This document shows positions 28,305 to 38,473 of a stretch of 64,000 nt of DNA, one piece after another (positions within the stretch are counted from its first letter, which is position 1; every line of letters starts with the position of its first letter). This DNA comes from Halopseudomonas pertucinogena (GTDB taxonomy: Bacteria; Pseudomonadota; Gammaproteobacteria; Pseudomonadales; Pseudomonadaceae): NCBI RefSeq assembly GCF_014646575.1, contig NZ_BMNN01000001.1, forward strand, positions 248,001 to 312,000, given 5' to 3'. The position numbers were made by a program, and so were the translations under genes. The notes below the pieces were generated by a model. It worked only from the letters and a program-made list of their open reading frames with translations. It ran no database searches and was not told the origin of the DNA.

Positions 28305-29200
28305 CTGATACCCCGTCGCGCTGCGGCTATGTTGCCATCGTCGGCCGACCCAATGTGGGCAAGTCGACCCTGCTCAACCACATCCTCGGCCAGAAGCTGG
28401 CAATCACCTCGCGCAAGCCGCAGACCACGAGACACAATCTGCTGGGCATCAAGACCGAGGGCGAGATCCAGGCGATTTACGTGGATACCCCGGGCCTGCA
28501 CAAGGATGCGGAGAAAGCACTCAACCGGTTCATGAACAAGAGCGCCTCGCAGAGTCTGCGGGAAGTGGACGTGGTGCTGTTCGTGGTCGACCGCACGCGC
28601 TGGACCGATGAGGACGAGATGGTCTGGAACAAGGTCCGGCACCTGGAATGCCCGGTACTGCTGGTGGTCAACAAGGTCGACCGGCTGGAAGACAAGAAGG
28701 ACATGCTGCCGCATCTGGAGTGGCTCGCATCCCAGCTGCCCCGGGCGGAGATCGTTCCGGTGTCGGCGCTGCACGGAGGCAACATCGACCGGCTCGAACA
28801 GCTGGTGGCCGAGCGACTGCCCGAGGGCGAGCACCATTATCCCGATGACCAGATCACCGACCGCAGTTCGCGGTTCCTGGCCGCCGAACTGGTGCGCGAG
28901 AAGGTCATGCGTCAGCTTGGCGCGGAAGTGCCTTACCAGGTGACGGTCGAGATAGAGCAGTTCACGCAGGAAGGCAAGGTACTGCATATCCATGCGCTGA
29001 TCCTGGTGGAGCGCGAGGGCCAGAAGAAGATCATCATCGGCGATGGTGGTGCACGCATGAAGAAGATCGGCCAGGAGGCGCGGCTGGACATGCAGAAACT
29101 GTTCGGCAGCAAGATCATGCTCAACCTGTGGGTCAAGGTGAAGCGCGGCTGGTCGGATGACGAGCGTGCACTGAATTCGCTGGGCTACCGCTTCGACTGA
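28301..29200 (+). CDS. era: GTPase Era
   Basis: Essential GTPase that binds 16S rRNA 3' end and assists 30S maturation. The 299-residue protein has [18 protein letters not shown] (G1), a DTPGL G3 motif, [11 protein letters not shown] (G4), and a C-terminal KH domain with [18 protein letters not shown]. The ATG was chosen at [15 protein letters not shown]; the frame is open 45 codons upstream inside rnc. Confidence 0.97.
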   Translation: MTDTPSRCGYVAIVGRPNVGKSTLLNHILGQKLAITSRKPQTTRHNLLGIKTEGEIQAIYVDTPGLHKDAEKALNRFMNKSASQSLREVDVVLFVVDRTRWTDEDEMVWNKVRHLECPVLLVVNKVDRLEDKKDMLPHLEWLASQLPRAEIVPVSALHGGNIDRLEQLVAERLPEGEHHYPDDQITDRSSRFLAAELVREKVMRQLGAEVPYQVTVEIEQFTQEGKVLHIHALILVEREGQKKIIIGDGGARMKKIGQEARLDMQKLFGSKIMLNLWVKVKRGWSDDERALNSLGYRFD

Positions 29201-29202
29201 AC

Positions 29203-29922
29203 ATGCTTCCGTCCCCCGGTCCGGCCTATGTGCTGCACACGCGCCCCTATCGGGACAGCAGTGCGCTGGTCGACCTGCTGACGCTGGAGTCCGGTCTGCA
29301 GCGCGCGGTCTGGCGCGGTGCCCGGGGCCAGCGTCGCAAGCTGAGCCCGCAACCCTTTGTCCCGTTGCTGGTGAGTTTCACCGGGCGCAGCGAACTGAAG
29401 ACCCTGACCCAGGCCGAAGTCGCCGGCCGCTTCGCCCTGTTGCAGGGCCAGACGCTGTTCAGCGGACTGTATCTCAACGAACTGCTGGTCCGGCTGCTGG
29501 TGGCGGGTGACCCGCAGCCGATCCTCTTCGCTGCCTATCAGCTGGCGCTGGAGCAACTGGCCGGCGGGGCGTCGGTCGAGCCCATCCTGCGCCGCTTCGA
29601 GTGGCAACTGCTGGATAACCTGGGGTATGGTTTCAGTCTGACCGAGGACGCCGGCGGCCAGCCGATAGAGCCGCACCAGCGCTACGTCTGGCATGCCTCC
29701 GACGGCCTTCAGCCCCTTTTCCAGCCGGTGTCCCCCGATGCCGGCCTGTCCGGCGCCGCATTGCTGGCGATGGCGGCGGACGACTGGAGCGCAGCCGGTA
29801 CGCTGCGCACCGCCAAACTTCTGATGCGCCAGGCACTGGGCGTGCATCTGGGTGACCGCCCGCTGGTCAGCCGCAGCCTCTTTGCCCGGCGCCCCCCTTC
29901 TTCAAGAGGAGATCTACAGTGA
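29203..29922 (+). CDS. recO: DNA repair protein RecO
   Basis: Recombination mediator that, with RecR, loads RecA on SSB-coated DNA. The 239-residue protein begins with the OB-fold pattern [20 protein letters not shown] and continues into a helical domain ([14 protein letters not shown]). No Zn-binding cysteines are present, as in many gammaproteobacterial RecO. It lies 2 bases after era and overlaps pdxJ by 4. Confidence 0.94.
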   Translation: MLPSPGPAYVLHTRPYRDSSALVDLLTLESGLQRAVWRGARGQRRKLSPQPFVPLLVSFTGRSELKTLTQAEVAGRFALLQGQTLFSGLYLNELLVRLLVAGDPQPILFAAYQLALEQLAGGASVEPILRRFEWQLLDNLGYGFSLTEDAGGQPIEPHQRYVWHASDGLQPLFQPVSPDAGLSGAALLAMAADDWSAAGTLRTAKLLMRQALGVHLGDRPLVSRSLFARRPPSSRGDLQ

Positions 29923-30662
29923 CTGAACCGCAGCGTGTACTGCTTGGTGTGAATATCGATCATGTGGCGACCCTGCGTCAGGCCCGTGGGACCCGCTATC
30001 CGGATCCGGTGCAGGCCGCCATCGAGGCGGAGCAGGCGGGCGCCGATGGTATTACCGTGCATCTGCGCGAGGACCGTCGGCATATTCAGGAGCGCGACAT
30101 CCGGCTGCTCAAGGAAGTGATGCAGACGCGGATGAACCTGGAGATCGCCGTTACCGACGAAATGCTCGCGTTCAGCCGTGAGATCCGTCCGGAACACGTA
30201 TGCCTGGTGCCGGAGCGGCGCGAGGAGCTGACAACCGAAGGCGGTCTGGATGTGGCCGGCAACCTGGCCCGGGTGCAGCATGCGGTCGAGGAACTGAGCG
30301 GCTATGGCTGCGAGGTCTCGCTGTTCATCGATGCCGAGCCCCGCCAGATCGAGGCGGCCCGGCATGCCGGCGCGCCGGTCATAGAGCTGCATACCGGACA
30401 TTACGCCGAGGCCACCGGCCAGGAGCAGGCCGAGGCGCTGCGCCGGATCCAGGAAGGTGCGGCCTATGCCCGCAAGCTGGGTCTGGTGGTCAACGCCGGT
30501 CACGGACTGCATTACCACAACGTCGAGCCGATCGCCGCGATCCCCGGCATGAACGAGCTGAACATCGGCCACGCAATCATTGCCCGCGCGCTGTTTTCCG
30601 GTCTGGCCGGTGCCGTGGCGGACATGCGTAGGCTGATCAGGGGCGCCCAGGTCAGCGGATGA
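29919..30662 (+). CDS. pdxJ: Pyridoxine 5'-phosphate synthase
   Basis: TIM-barrel enzyme that condenses 1-deoxyxylulose 5-phosphate with 3-amino-2-oxopropyl phosphate to form pyridoxine 5'-phosphate in vitamin B6 synthesis. At 247 residues it shows [20 protein letters not shown] at the start, [12 protein letters not shown], and [12 protein letters not shown] near the end. It starts with GTG overlapping recO and overlaps acpS by 4 bases. Confidence 0.97.
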   Translation: MTEPQRVLLGVNIDHVATLRQARGTRYPDPVQAAIEAEQAGADGITVHLREDRRHIQERDIRLLKEVMQTRMNLEIAVTDEMLAFSREIRPEHVCLVPERREELTTEGGLDVAGNLARVQHAVEELSGYGCEVSLFIDAEPRQIEAARHAGAPVIELHTGHYAEATGQEQAEALRRIQEGAAYARKLGLVVNAGHGLHYHNVEPIAAIPGMNELNIGHAIIARALFSGLAGAVADMRRLIRGAQVSG

Positions 30663-31039
30663 TCAGAGGCATCGGTACGGATCTGGTGCTGCTTCAGCGG
30701 ATCGAGGCAGTGCTGGCGCGCAAGGGCGAGCGTTTTGCCCAGCGGATCCTGACGCCGGCGGAGCTGGCGCGTTTCCGTGGCCACTCGCAGCCGGCGCGTT
30801 ACCTGGCCAAGCGTTACGCGGCCAAGGAGGCCATCCTCAAGGCGCTGGGTACCGGGCTGGCCAAGGGCATGTCCTGGCAGCACATGCAGATCGACAACGA
30901 CCAGCACGGTGCGCCGGTGGTGGTGCTCAGCGGGGCTGCCCTGGAGCGGCTGGAGCAGGGCGGCGGCGGACGCATGCTGCTGTCGCTCAGTGATGAGCGC
31001 GAACAGGCGCTGGCCTTTGCCCTGTGGTCAGACCAGTGA
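30659..31039 (+). CDS. acpS: Holo-[acyl-carrier-protein] synthase
   Basis: Transfers 4'-phosphopantetheine from CoA to apo-ACP for fatty acid synthesis. The 126-residue enzyme has [15 protein letters not shown] at the start with the metal-binding Asp, and [16 protein letters not shown] with the catalytic Glu. It is the last gene of the lepA run; its end overlaps the convergent gacS gene by 12 bases. Confidence 0.95.
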   Translation: MIRGIGTDLVLLQRIEAVLARKGERFAQRILTPAELARFRGHSQPARYLAKRYAAKEAILKALGTGLAKGMSWQHMQIDNDQHGAPVVVLSGAALERLEQGGGGRMLLSLSDEREQALAFALWSDQ

Positions 31040-33859
31040 TACTTCCAGAAGCGTATCTATCGCCTCCAGCACCCCTCTGACTTCTGTCTGGCTGTCCTCC
31101 CCCTGTTTCAGCCGGGTTTCCGCAGCCAGGCAGCGCGCCCGCAGCTGCGGGACGCCGCAGTAACGCGTCGCGCCGTGCAGCTTGTGGATCACCTCCAGCA
31201 GCCCGGCCCGGTCGCCACGCTCCAGCGCCTCCCGTATGCGTTCGCGTTCGGCCGGGAGGCCGTCAAGCAGGATCTTCAACATGTCATCGGCCAGGTCCGC
31301 CTTGCCGGCGGCCAGCCGCAGACCTTCTTCATGATCGAGAATATCGGTGCGCGGCACTGCGGGTTCGACCGGGGGCGCAGGCTCGATGACGACCCGTCCA
31401 CCGATGGCCCCGAGGGCCGGCCCGGGGCCATCCGGCCGGGGTGACAGCTCCACCGCGTGGGGCAGCATGCCGGTCCACTTGATCAGGGTCTGGCGCAGCT
31501 GTTCCGAGGTGATGGGCTTGCTAAGATAATCGCTCATGCCACACTGCATCAGCTGGCGGCGCTCGCTCTCCAGCGCGTGGGCGGTGAGGGCAACAATGGG
31601 CACCGGGTCGAAGCCGGCAATATCCTCGCGCAGCCGCAGTTCGGCGGTGACCTGCCGGCCGTCCATGCCGGGCATCTGCACATCCATGAAGATCAGGTCG
31701 ACCGCCTGCTCGGTGAGAATGTCCAACGCCTCCTCACCGCTGTGCGCCAACAGGGCGGTCACGCCCATGTCCTGGAGGAAGGCTTCCAGCAGCCGCAGAT
31801 TGGCGGGCTGGTCGTCCACGCAGAGCACCCTGGGCATCAGCATGGGCGGGCTGCTGCGATGATTCGGCTCTGACCTGTCGCTGAGCAGGTGCGCCATCGC
31901 GCGATACAGCTTGCGGGTGTTCACCGGCTTGGACAGGGACTGGCACATCGAGCGCGGCAGCCGGTCCAGCAGTGGATAATGTTCGGTGGTGTCGGTCAGG
32001 ATGATGCTCTTGCAGATGTTCAGCTCCGCCCACTGGCGTACCATTTCCAGGGTTTCGCCCGGCGCAGTCTGCGGGTTCCTGGTGCTGACCAGCGCCAGCT
32101 GCAGGGAGTCGTCCCGCTGGCCGGGTGAGGTCAATGCCTCATGCAGCTCCCGGGGAGTATCGAACATGCGTACCGACAGGCCGATGTTCTCCAGACTCTG
32201 CATCAGCATCTGCCGGCTGAGCAGCTGCGGTTCCACCAGCGCCACCCGTACGCCCAGCAGCGACCGCTCCGGCAACTCGTCCTCGTCATGCAGGGAGCGC
32301 TTCAGGCGCAGGGTGAGCCAGAACTCCGAGCCTTCCCCGGGCTGGCTGCGCAGACCGATCTCGCCCTGCATCTGCTCGACCAGGCGCTTGGAGATGACCA
32401 GCCCCAGACCGGTGCCGCCGGCCTGCCGGGAGATGGAGTTGTCTGCCTGGCTGAATGCCTTGAACAGCGCCTTCTGCTGGGTAGGCGACAGGCCCACGCC
32501 GGTGTCGTTGACGCTGATGCGCAGCAGAACCTGATCGACGTCCTGCTGTTCGGCCATCACCCGCACGCTGACCGAGCCCTCATGGCTGAACTTGATGGCG
32601 TTGCTGATCAGGTTGGCAAGGATCTGCTTCAGCCGCATCGGGTCGCCGCTGAGCCCCAGCGGCGTGTCACGGTAGATGATGCTGACCAGCTCCAGACCCT
32701 TGTCATGGGCGGTGGGTGCCAGCATGGTCAGCGTCTCGTCGATCAGATCGCGCAGGTTGAAGGGCAGATTCTCCAGTACCAGCTTGCCGGCTTCGATCTT
32801 CGAGAAGTCGAGGATCTCGTTGATGATCGCCAGCAGGCTATCGGCGGATTTGCCGATGGTAGTCAGGTACTCATGCTGACGTCCGCTCAGTTCGCTGCGC
32901 TGCAGCAGCGTGGTGAAGCCGAGAATGCTGTTGAGCGGCGTACGCAGTTCGTGGCTCATGTTGGCGAGAAACTCGGACTTGATGCGGCTGGCCTCCTGCG
33001 CCGTCTTGCGCGCCAGATCCAGTTCGATGTTCTGGATCTCGATGGTCTCCAGCGTCTGGCGCAGGTCCTCGGTCGCCTGTTCGATGTTCTGCTGCAGCTC
33101 GCCCTGGGCGCTGCGCATGGTCTGCGCCATGTTGTTGATGCCGGTGGCCAGGTCATCCAGCTCGCGGCTGGCCTGTTCATCGAGGCGCACATCGAAGTCG
33201 CCCTGACTGATGCGGTTGATGGCCGCGTTGAGCCGCTGGATCGGCTGGGTGATCCGTCTGCCCAGCAGGCTGACCACCCCGGCGGTGAGGGCCAGCCCGA
33301 GGATGATGATGACCAGTGTCGCCAGCACGCCCTGATACTGACGCAGCCGGGTATTGCCGTGGCTGATTTCCACCTCGACCCAGCCCAGCAGGGCGTCGGG
33401 TTCCACGCCCGGGTAGTTCTGGCGATGGGGCAGGTCGGGGCTGGCCAGCAGCGGCATGATGAAACGCCGACTGTGGTCGCCCCGGTAGATCTGCACCCCG
33501 GTGCCGGCGGCCAGGCTGATATCGTCCAGTGGCGACTCCGCCGGATGCATGCGCGGCCCCCAGCGATCGAGCAGGTTCATACCTGCGTCGTATATGGCCA
33601 GCGAGCGCACATCGGTATAATTCAGCGCTGCATTGAGGGTGGGTCCGATGCGCCCGGGCTCGTTGGCGAGCAGTGCCGAAGCGGCGGGTTGCTGGAGATG
33701 TTCAACCGTCATCAACCCGCGCTGGAGCAGCTGCTGTTCTGTCTCGCGCAGCTGCTGCCAGCTGAAATAGCCGCCCATCACCAGCGCCATCAGTGCAGTC
33801 GGCAACAGCGTCATCAGCAGCAGGCGGGCCTTGATGCCCATGGCCGGCTGACGTTTCAT
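31028..33859 (-). CDS. gacS: Hybrid sensor kinase GacS (BarA)
   Basis: Membrane sensor histidine kinase that phosphorylates GacA and, through small RNAs, controls RsmA/CsrA-dependent secondary metabolism. About 943 residues: two membrane helices around a periplasmic domain (~residues 15-185), HAMP, HisKA with SHELRTPLNSILGF, HATPase (NLISNAIKFSHEG, GGTGLGLVISKRLVE), a degenerate receiver, an intact receiver with VDDQ and FMDVQMPGMDG, and a C-terminal Hpt domain with HKLHGATRYCG. The start is uncertain: ATG at 33883 or TTG at 33874 are alternatives, the latter 9 bases after AAAGGG. It is divergent from cysM. Confidence 0.93.
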   Translation of the reverse strand: MKRQPAMGIKARLLLMTLLPTALMALVMGGYFSWQQLRETEQQLLQRGLMTVEHLQQPAASALLANEPGRIGPTLNAALNYTDVRSLAIYDAGMNLLDRWGPRMHPAESPLDDISLAAGTGVQIYRGDHSRRFIMPLLASPDLPHRQNYPGVEPDALLGWVEVEISHGNTRLRQYQGVLATLVIIILGLALTAGVVSLLGRRITQPIQRLNAAINRISQGDFDVRLDEQASRELDDLATGINNMAQTMRSAQGELQQNIEQATEDLRQTLETIEIQNIELDLARKTAQEASRIKSEFLANMSHELRTPLNSILGFTTLLQRSELSGRQHEYLTTIGKSADSLLAIINEILDFSKIEAGKLVLENLPFNLRDLIDETLTMLAPTAHDKGLELVSIIYRDTPLGLSGDPMRLKQILANLISNAIKFSHEGSVSVRVMAEQQDVDQVLLRISVNDTGVGLSPTQQKALFKAFSQADNSISRQAGGTGLGLVISKRLVEQMQGEIGLRSQPGEGSEFWLTLRLKRSLHDEDELPERSLLGVRVALVEPQLLSRQMLMQSLENIGLSVRMFDTPRELHEALTSPGQRDDSLQLALVSTRNPQTAPGETLEMVRQWAELNICKSIILTDTTEHYPLLDRLPRSMCQSLSKPVNTRKLYRAMAHLLSDRSEPNHRSSPPMLMPRVLCVDDQPANLRLLEAFLQDMGVTALLAHSGEEALDILTEQAVDLIFMDVQMPGMDGRQVTAELRLREDIAGFDPVPIVALTAHALESERRQLMQCGMSDYLSKPITSEQLRQTLIKWTGMLPHAVELSPRPDGPGPALGAIGGRVVIEPAPPVEPAVPRTDILDHEEGLRLAAGKADLADDMLKILLDGLPAERERIREALERGDRAGLLEVIHKLHGATRYCGVPQLRARCLAAETRLKQGEDSQTEVRGVLEAIDTLLEVSLV

Positions 33860-33966
33860 CGCAGGCGTGTTCAATATTCGCATCCCTTTTGCGGTTGCCG
33901 TTATCATAGATCGAAAAGCTGGCCGGGGGCAGTTCCGGTCCGGTCGTTCCTGTTGAAGGATGTACG

Positions 33967-34869
33967 ATGAATACCGAGTTTCCAACCATTGCCGACTGTG
34001 TCGGCAATACGCCGCTGGTCCGGCTGCAGCGCATGACCGGCGACACCGGCAACACCATTCTGCTCAAACTGGAAGGCAACAACCCGGCGGGCTCGGTCAA
34101 GGATCGGCCGGCGCTGTCGATGATCCGGCTGGCCGAGGAGCGTGGTGACATCCGCCCCGGCGACACGCTGATCGAGGCCACCTCGGGTAACACCGGCATC
34201 GCTCTGGCAATGGCCGCCGCCATCATGGGGTATCGCATGGTGCTGATCATGCCGGAGAACGCCAGCGACGAGCGCAAGTGGGCAATGACCGCCTATGGCG
34301 CCGAGCTCATCCTCGTCAGCAAGGAGCAGGGCATGGAAGGCGCCCGGGATCTGGCCCTGCAGATGCAGAGCGAAGGCAAGGGCAAGGTGCTGGACCAGTT
34401 CGGTAATGGCGATAATCCGCAGGCCCACTACACCGGCACCGGGCCGGAAATCTGGCGTGACACCCAGGGTCGGGTGACCCATTTCGTCAGCTCCATGGGC
34501 ACTACCGGTACCATCATGGGTGTGTCGCGCTATCTCAAGGAGCAGAATCCCGACGTGCAGATCATCGGTCTGCAGCCCACCGAGGGGGCGGCTATCCCGG
34601 GTATCCGCCGCTGGCCGCAGGAATATCTGCCGAGCATCTTCGATCAGCAGCGGGTGGACGAGGTTGTCGACATGAGCCAGCAGGAGGCCGAGGAAACCAT
34701 GCGCCGGCTGGCGCGGGAGGAGGGCATCTTCTGCGGGGTATCATCCGGCGGCGCGGTGGCGGCGGCGCTGCGCCTGAACGCCCGGGTCCGCAATGCGGTT
34801 ATCGTTGTCATCATCTGCGATCGGGGCGACCGTTACCTGTCCACCGGGGTGTTCGACGGTCAATCATGA
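33967..34869 (+). CDS. cysM: Cysteine synthase B
   Basis: PLP enzyme making cysteine (or S-sulfocysteine) from O-acetylserine and sulfide (or thiosulfate). The 300-residue protein has the PLP lysine in EGNNPAGSVKDRPAL near residue 42, EATSGNTGIALAMAAA near 70, and a C-terminal CGVSSGGAVAAALR. The EGNNPAGSVKDR wording and length fit CysM rather than CysK. It overlaps rlmD by 4 bases. Confidence 0.95.
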   Translation: MNTEFPTIADCVGNTPLVRLQRMTGDTGNTILLKLEGNNPAGSVKDRPALSMIRLAEERGDIRPGDTLIEATSGNTGIALAMAAAIMGYRMVLIMPENASDERKWAMTAYGAELILVSKEQGMEGARDLALQMQSEGKGKVLDQFGNGDNPQAHYTGTGPEIWRDTQGRVTHFVSSMGTTGTIMGVSRYLKEQNPDVQIIGLQPTEGAAIPGIRRWPQEYLPSIFDQQRVDEVVDMSQQEAEETMRRLAREEGIFCGVSSGGAVAAALRLNARVRNAVIVVIICDRGDRYLSTGVFDGQS

Positions 34870-36227
34870 ACAGACCCCGCGGCAGGTCCAGACACGCCCC
34901 GGACGCCCCCGCTGCCACAGGGCAGCGCATCGAGATCGCACTGGAAAGACTCACCCATGACGGCCGTGGCATCGGCCGCTGGCAGGGGCGCACGGTATTT
35001 GTCGAGGGGGCATTGCCCGGGGAGCGAGTCACTGCCCGGGTGACGCGGGCCCGCAGCAAGCTGATCGAGGCGAGGCTGGAGCAGCTGCTGCAGGCCAGCC
35101 CGGAACGCCAGAGCCCGGCCTGTCCGCATGTCGATCTGTGCGGCGGCTGCAGTCTGCAGCATGTGCCCAGGCAGACCCAGCTTCAGCTCAAGCAGCAGGC
35201 ACTGGCCCAGCAGCTGGAACATTTTGCCGGGCTGCAGCCGCAACGCTGGATGCCACCGTTGACCGGGCCCGAGTACGGCTACCGGCAGCGCGCCCGGGTA
35301 TCGGTGCGCTGGGACCCACGCGCCCAGCGTCTGCAGGTGGGCTATCGGCAGCGCGCGAGCAATGCACTGGTGGAAGTGTCGCACTGTCCGGTGCTGGCGC
35401 CCCGCCTCGAGCAGCTGCTGCAGGCGCTGCCGGCTGAGCTGCGCCAGCTCGAGCGGCAGGCTGCACTGGGGCATGTGGAACTGCTCGGAGGCGAGCAACC
35501 GGGCATGATCGTGCGGCACCTGCAGCCCCTGGCCGAAGGGGACCGGGAGCGGCTGCGCGGGCTCGCCAGGCGGCACGGGGTGGCCTGCTATCTGCAATCC
35601 GGCAGTGAAGCGGAACTGCATGTCCTCACCGACGAGGCGGCTCAGCCGGCCTACCGGCTGGCGGATCAGCAACTGGACTTCCACTTCTCCGCCGGGGACT
35701 TTACCCAGGTCAATGCAGACATCAATCAGTTGATGGTAAACCAGGCGCTGGAATGGCTGGCCATTGAGCCGGGCGAGCGGGTGCTCGACCTGTTCTGCGG
35801 CGTGGGCAACTTCACCCTGCCGCTGGCCCGCGCCGGTGCGCTGGTGACGGGCGTCGAGGGCAGCCCGGAGATGGTGACTCGCGCTGCAGCCAACGCCCGT
35901 CTGAATAACCTTGAAGGGGTGCACTTTTTTCAGGGGGACTTGTCGAACAGCCAGAAATCGGAATGGCTCACCCCTGATACTGATTATCACGCTGCGCTGC
36001 TGGACCCGCCGAGGGACGGCGCCGCGCACATGACTGCCGTGCTGGCGCGCATGAGGATACCGCGGATACTCTATGTATCCTGTAATCCGGCGACCCTGGC
36101 CAGGGATGCGGGCATCCTGGCAGCGGCAGGTTACCGATTGGTGCAGGTGGGCATCATGGATATGTTCCCCCAGACTGCACATGTGGAAGCCATGGCACTC
36201 TTCGTGTCGGGCAAGGACAGAAAGTAA
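34866..36227 (+). CDS. rlmD: 23S rRNA (uracil-1939-C5)-methyltransferase RlmD
   Basis: SAM-dependent methyltransferase that makes m5U1939 in 23S rRNA. The 453-residue protein has an N-terminal TRAM domain (RIEIALERLTHDGRGIGRW), a 4Fe-4S motif CPHVDLCGGC plus HCPVLAPR, the SAM site VLDLFCGVGNFTLPLA near residue 307, and the catalytic region LLDPPRDGA then YVSCNPATLARD. One-base overlap with relA (TAATG). The cysM-rlmD-relA-mazG order is conserved in Pseudomonas. Confidence 0.96.
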   Translation: MNRPRGRSRHAPDAPAATGQRIEIALERLTHDGRGIGRWQGRTVFVEGALPGERVTARVTRARSKLIEARLEQLLQASPERQSPACPHVDLCGGCSLQHVPRQTQLQLKQQALAQQLEHFAGLQPQRWMPPLTGPEYGYRQRARVSVRWDPRAQRLQVGYRQRASNALVEVSHCPVLAPRLEQLLQALPAELRQLERQAALGHVELLGGEQPGMIVRHLQPLAEGDRERLRGLARRHGVACYLQSGSEAELHVLTDEAAQPAYRLADQQLDFHFSAGDFTQVNADINQLMVNQALEWLAIEPGERVLDLFCGVGNFTLPLARAGALVTGVEGSPEMVTRAAANARLNNLEGVHFFQGDLSNSQKSEWLTPDTDYHAALLDPPRDGAAHMTAVLARMRIPRILYVSCNPATLARDAGILAAAGYRLVQVGIMDMFPQTAHVEAMALFVSGKDRK

Positions 36228-38473
36228 TGGTACAAGTCAGAGCAGAGCATCCGGTCAATCAGGATGGCACTGTAGATATCGACGCCTGGATAGGGCGCAT
36301 TCAGCAGAACGTGCCGCTGCCCGAGCCGCAGCTGCTGAAGCAGGCCTGCGAATGGGCTGCCGAACTGGATCGGGCCACCAGTCCCACAGAGCACCGCTGG
36401 GCCAACGGCGCCAGCAGTTATCGCACCGGTCTGGAAATGGCCGAGATTCTTGCCGACCTCAAGCTGGATCAGGAATCCCTGGTAGCGGCGGTGATCTATC
36501 GCGCGGTGCGCGAGCACAAGACCGGCCTGGCCGATGTGGAGCGCTGTCTCGGCAGTGGCGTGGCCGGACTGGTGGACGGCGTGCAGCGCATGGCCGCGAT
36601 CAGCGTGTCGCAGAACCCGGTCAAGTCCAACGCCTTCAATACCGCCTCGCAGGTGGAGAACCTGCGCAAGATGCTGGTCACCATGATCGACGACGTACGC
36701 GTCGTGCTGATCAAGCTGGCTGAGCGTACCTGCGCCATCCGCGCGGTCAAGGACGCGCCGGAGGAGAAGCGCTACCGGGTGGCAAGGGAGGTTTTCGACA
36801 TCTATGCACCGCTGGCTCACCGCCTCGGGATCGGCCACATAAAGTGGGAGCTGGAGGACCTGTCGTTCCGTTATCTGGAGCCGCACAAGTACAAGCAGAT
36901 CGCGCGGCTGCTGGATGAGCGCCGGGTTGATCGCCAGGAGTACATCGAAGCGGTGATGGTGCAGCTGCGCCGCGAACTGGAGGATGCCGGCATCGACGGC
37001 GACATCTCCGGGCGGGTGAAACACATCTATTCCATCTGGCGCAAGATGCAGAGCAAGGGGCTCGATTTCAACCAGATATATGACGTGAGGGCGGTGCGGA
37101 TCCTGGTACCCCAGGTGCGCGACTGCTACACCGCGCTGGGTATTGTTCACAGCCTGTGGCGTCACGTTCCCAACGAGTTCGACGATTATATCGCCAATCC
37201 CAAGGAAAACGGCTACCGCTCGCTGCACACGGCAGTGCTCGGTCCCGAGGGCAAGGTGCTGGAGGTGCAGATCCGTACCCACGCCATGCACGAGGAGGCC
37301 GAGCTCGGCGTCTGCGCTCACTGGCGCTACAAGGGCACCGACGTCGACAGCAACTCCGACGCCTACGAAGACAAGATCGCCTGGTTGCGCCAGGTGCTCG
37401 AGTGGCACGAGGAAATGGGCGATATCGGCGGGCTGGCCGAACAGCTGCGGGTGGATTTCGAGCCCGACCGCATCTATCTGTTCACGCCGGACGGTCACGT
37501 CCTTGACGTGCCTCAGGGGGCCACGCCGGTGGATTTCGCCTACCGGGTGCACACCGAGGTGGGTCACAACTGCCGTGGTGCCAAGGTCAACGGCCGGATA
37601 GTGCCACTTAATTATGTGCTGCAGACCGGCGAGCAGGTGGAAATCATCACCGGCCGCACCGGCGGGCCGAGCCGCGACTGGCTCAATGCCAACCTCGGTT
37701 ATGTCAACACGCCGCGGGCCAGGGCCAAGGTCCAGCACTGGTTCAAGCAGCAGGCCCGTGAGCAGAACGTGCATGCCGGCAAGGTCATGCTGGAGCGCGA
37801 ACTTACCCGCATGGCGCTGACCGGTGCCGACTACGCGATGCTGATCGAGAAGCTCGGCATCCGCAGCCAGGAAGATCTGTTCGCAGCGGTGGGCTCGGGG
37901 GACATCCGGCTGGCGCACGTGGTCAATGTGGCCCATCAGCTGGTGGAACCGGACCGGCACAGCGAGCAGCTGGAGCTGATCCCGCGACGGCCGAACCGGT
38001 CCGAGCGGCGCGGCGATGTGCACATCCAGGGCGTCGGCAACCTGCTGACCCAGCTGGCGGGCTGCTGCCAGCCGGTGCCGGGTGACCCGATCATCGGCTA
38101 TATCACGGTCGGCCGTGGGGTGACCGTGCACCGTGCCGACTGTGCTACCGCGCTGCAGCTGCAGGACCGGGAGTCCGAACGGCTGATCGAGGTGAGCTGG
38201 GGTGGCGCGCCGGTGAAGACCTACCCGGTGGAGATCTTCATTCGCGCCTACGACCGCTCCGGCCTGCTGCGGGACGTGTCGCAGCTGCTGGCCAACGAGA
38301 AGATCAACGTGCTGGAAGCCAGCTCCCGGACCAACCCGGATGACAACTACGCCAGCATGATGCTGACCCTGGAGATTCCCAACCTGCATCTGCTCAGCCG
38401 CCTGCTTACCCGCATCGGCCAGTTGCCGAACGTCATCGAGGCCAGGCGCAATCGCCAGGAGCGTCGGGCGTGA
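36227..38473 (+). CDS. relA: (p)ppGpp synthetase RelA
   Basis: Ribosome-associated enzyme that makes the alarmone (p)ppGpp when uncharged tRNA enters the A site. The 748-residue protein has a pseudo-hydrolase N-terminal domain (its HDxxED is degenerate, VIYRAVREH in that area), a synthetase domain with RVKHIYSIWRKM, NPKENGYRSLHTAVLG and EVQIRTHAMHEEAELG, a TGS domain (IYLFTPDGHVLDVPQGATP), and a C-terminal ACT domain. Overlaps mazG by 4 bases, so the stress alarmone and the nucleotide pyrophosphatase are co-expressed. Confidence 0.96.
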   Translation: MVQVRAEHPVNQDGTVDIDAWIGRIQQNVPLPEPQLLKQACEWAAELDRATSPTEHRWANGASSYRTGLEMAEILADLKLDQESLVAAVIYRAVREHKTGLADVERCLGSGVAGLVDGVQRMAAISVSQNPVKSNAFNTASQVENLRKMLVTMIDDVRVVLIKLAERTCAIRAVKDAPEEKRYRVAREVFDIYAPLAHRLGIGHIKWELEDLSFRYLEPHKYKQIARLLDERRVDRQEYIEAVMVQLRRELEDAGIDGDISGRVKHIYSIWRKMQSKGLDFNQIYDVRAVRILVPQVRDCYTALGIVHSLWRHVPNEFDDYIANPKENGYRSLHTAVLGPEGKVLEVQIRTHAMHEEAELGVCAHWRYKGTDVDSNSDAYEDKIAWLRQVLEWHEEMGDIGGLAEQLRVDFEPDRIYLFTPDGHVLDVPQGATPVDFAYRVHTEVGHNCRGAKVNGRIVPLNYVLQTGEQVEIITGRTGGPSRDWLNANLGYVNTPRARAKVQHWFKQQAREQNVHAGKVMLERELTRMALTGADYAMLIEKLGIRSQEDLFAAVGSGDIRLAHVVNVAHQLVEPDRHSEQLELIPRRPNRSERRGDVHIQGVGNLLTQLAGCCQPVPGDPIIGYITVGRGVTVHRADCATALQLQDRESERLIEVSWGGAPVKTYPVEIFIRAYDRSGLLRDVSQLLANEKINVLEASSRTNPDDNYASMMLTLEIPNLHLLSRLLTRIGQLPNVIEARRNRQERRA

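Noticed and set aside
36131-38389. Long minus-strand frame opposite relA (752 codons)
   Set aside because: Shadow of relA; no signal, motif or start context. The same applies to long antisense frames over opgG, recJ, lysS, gacS, the GldG-like gene and glnD.
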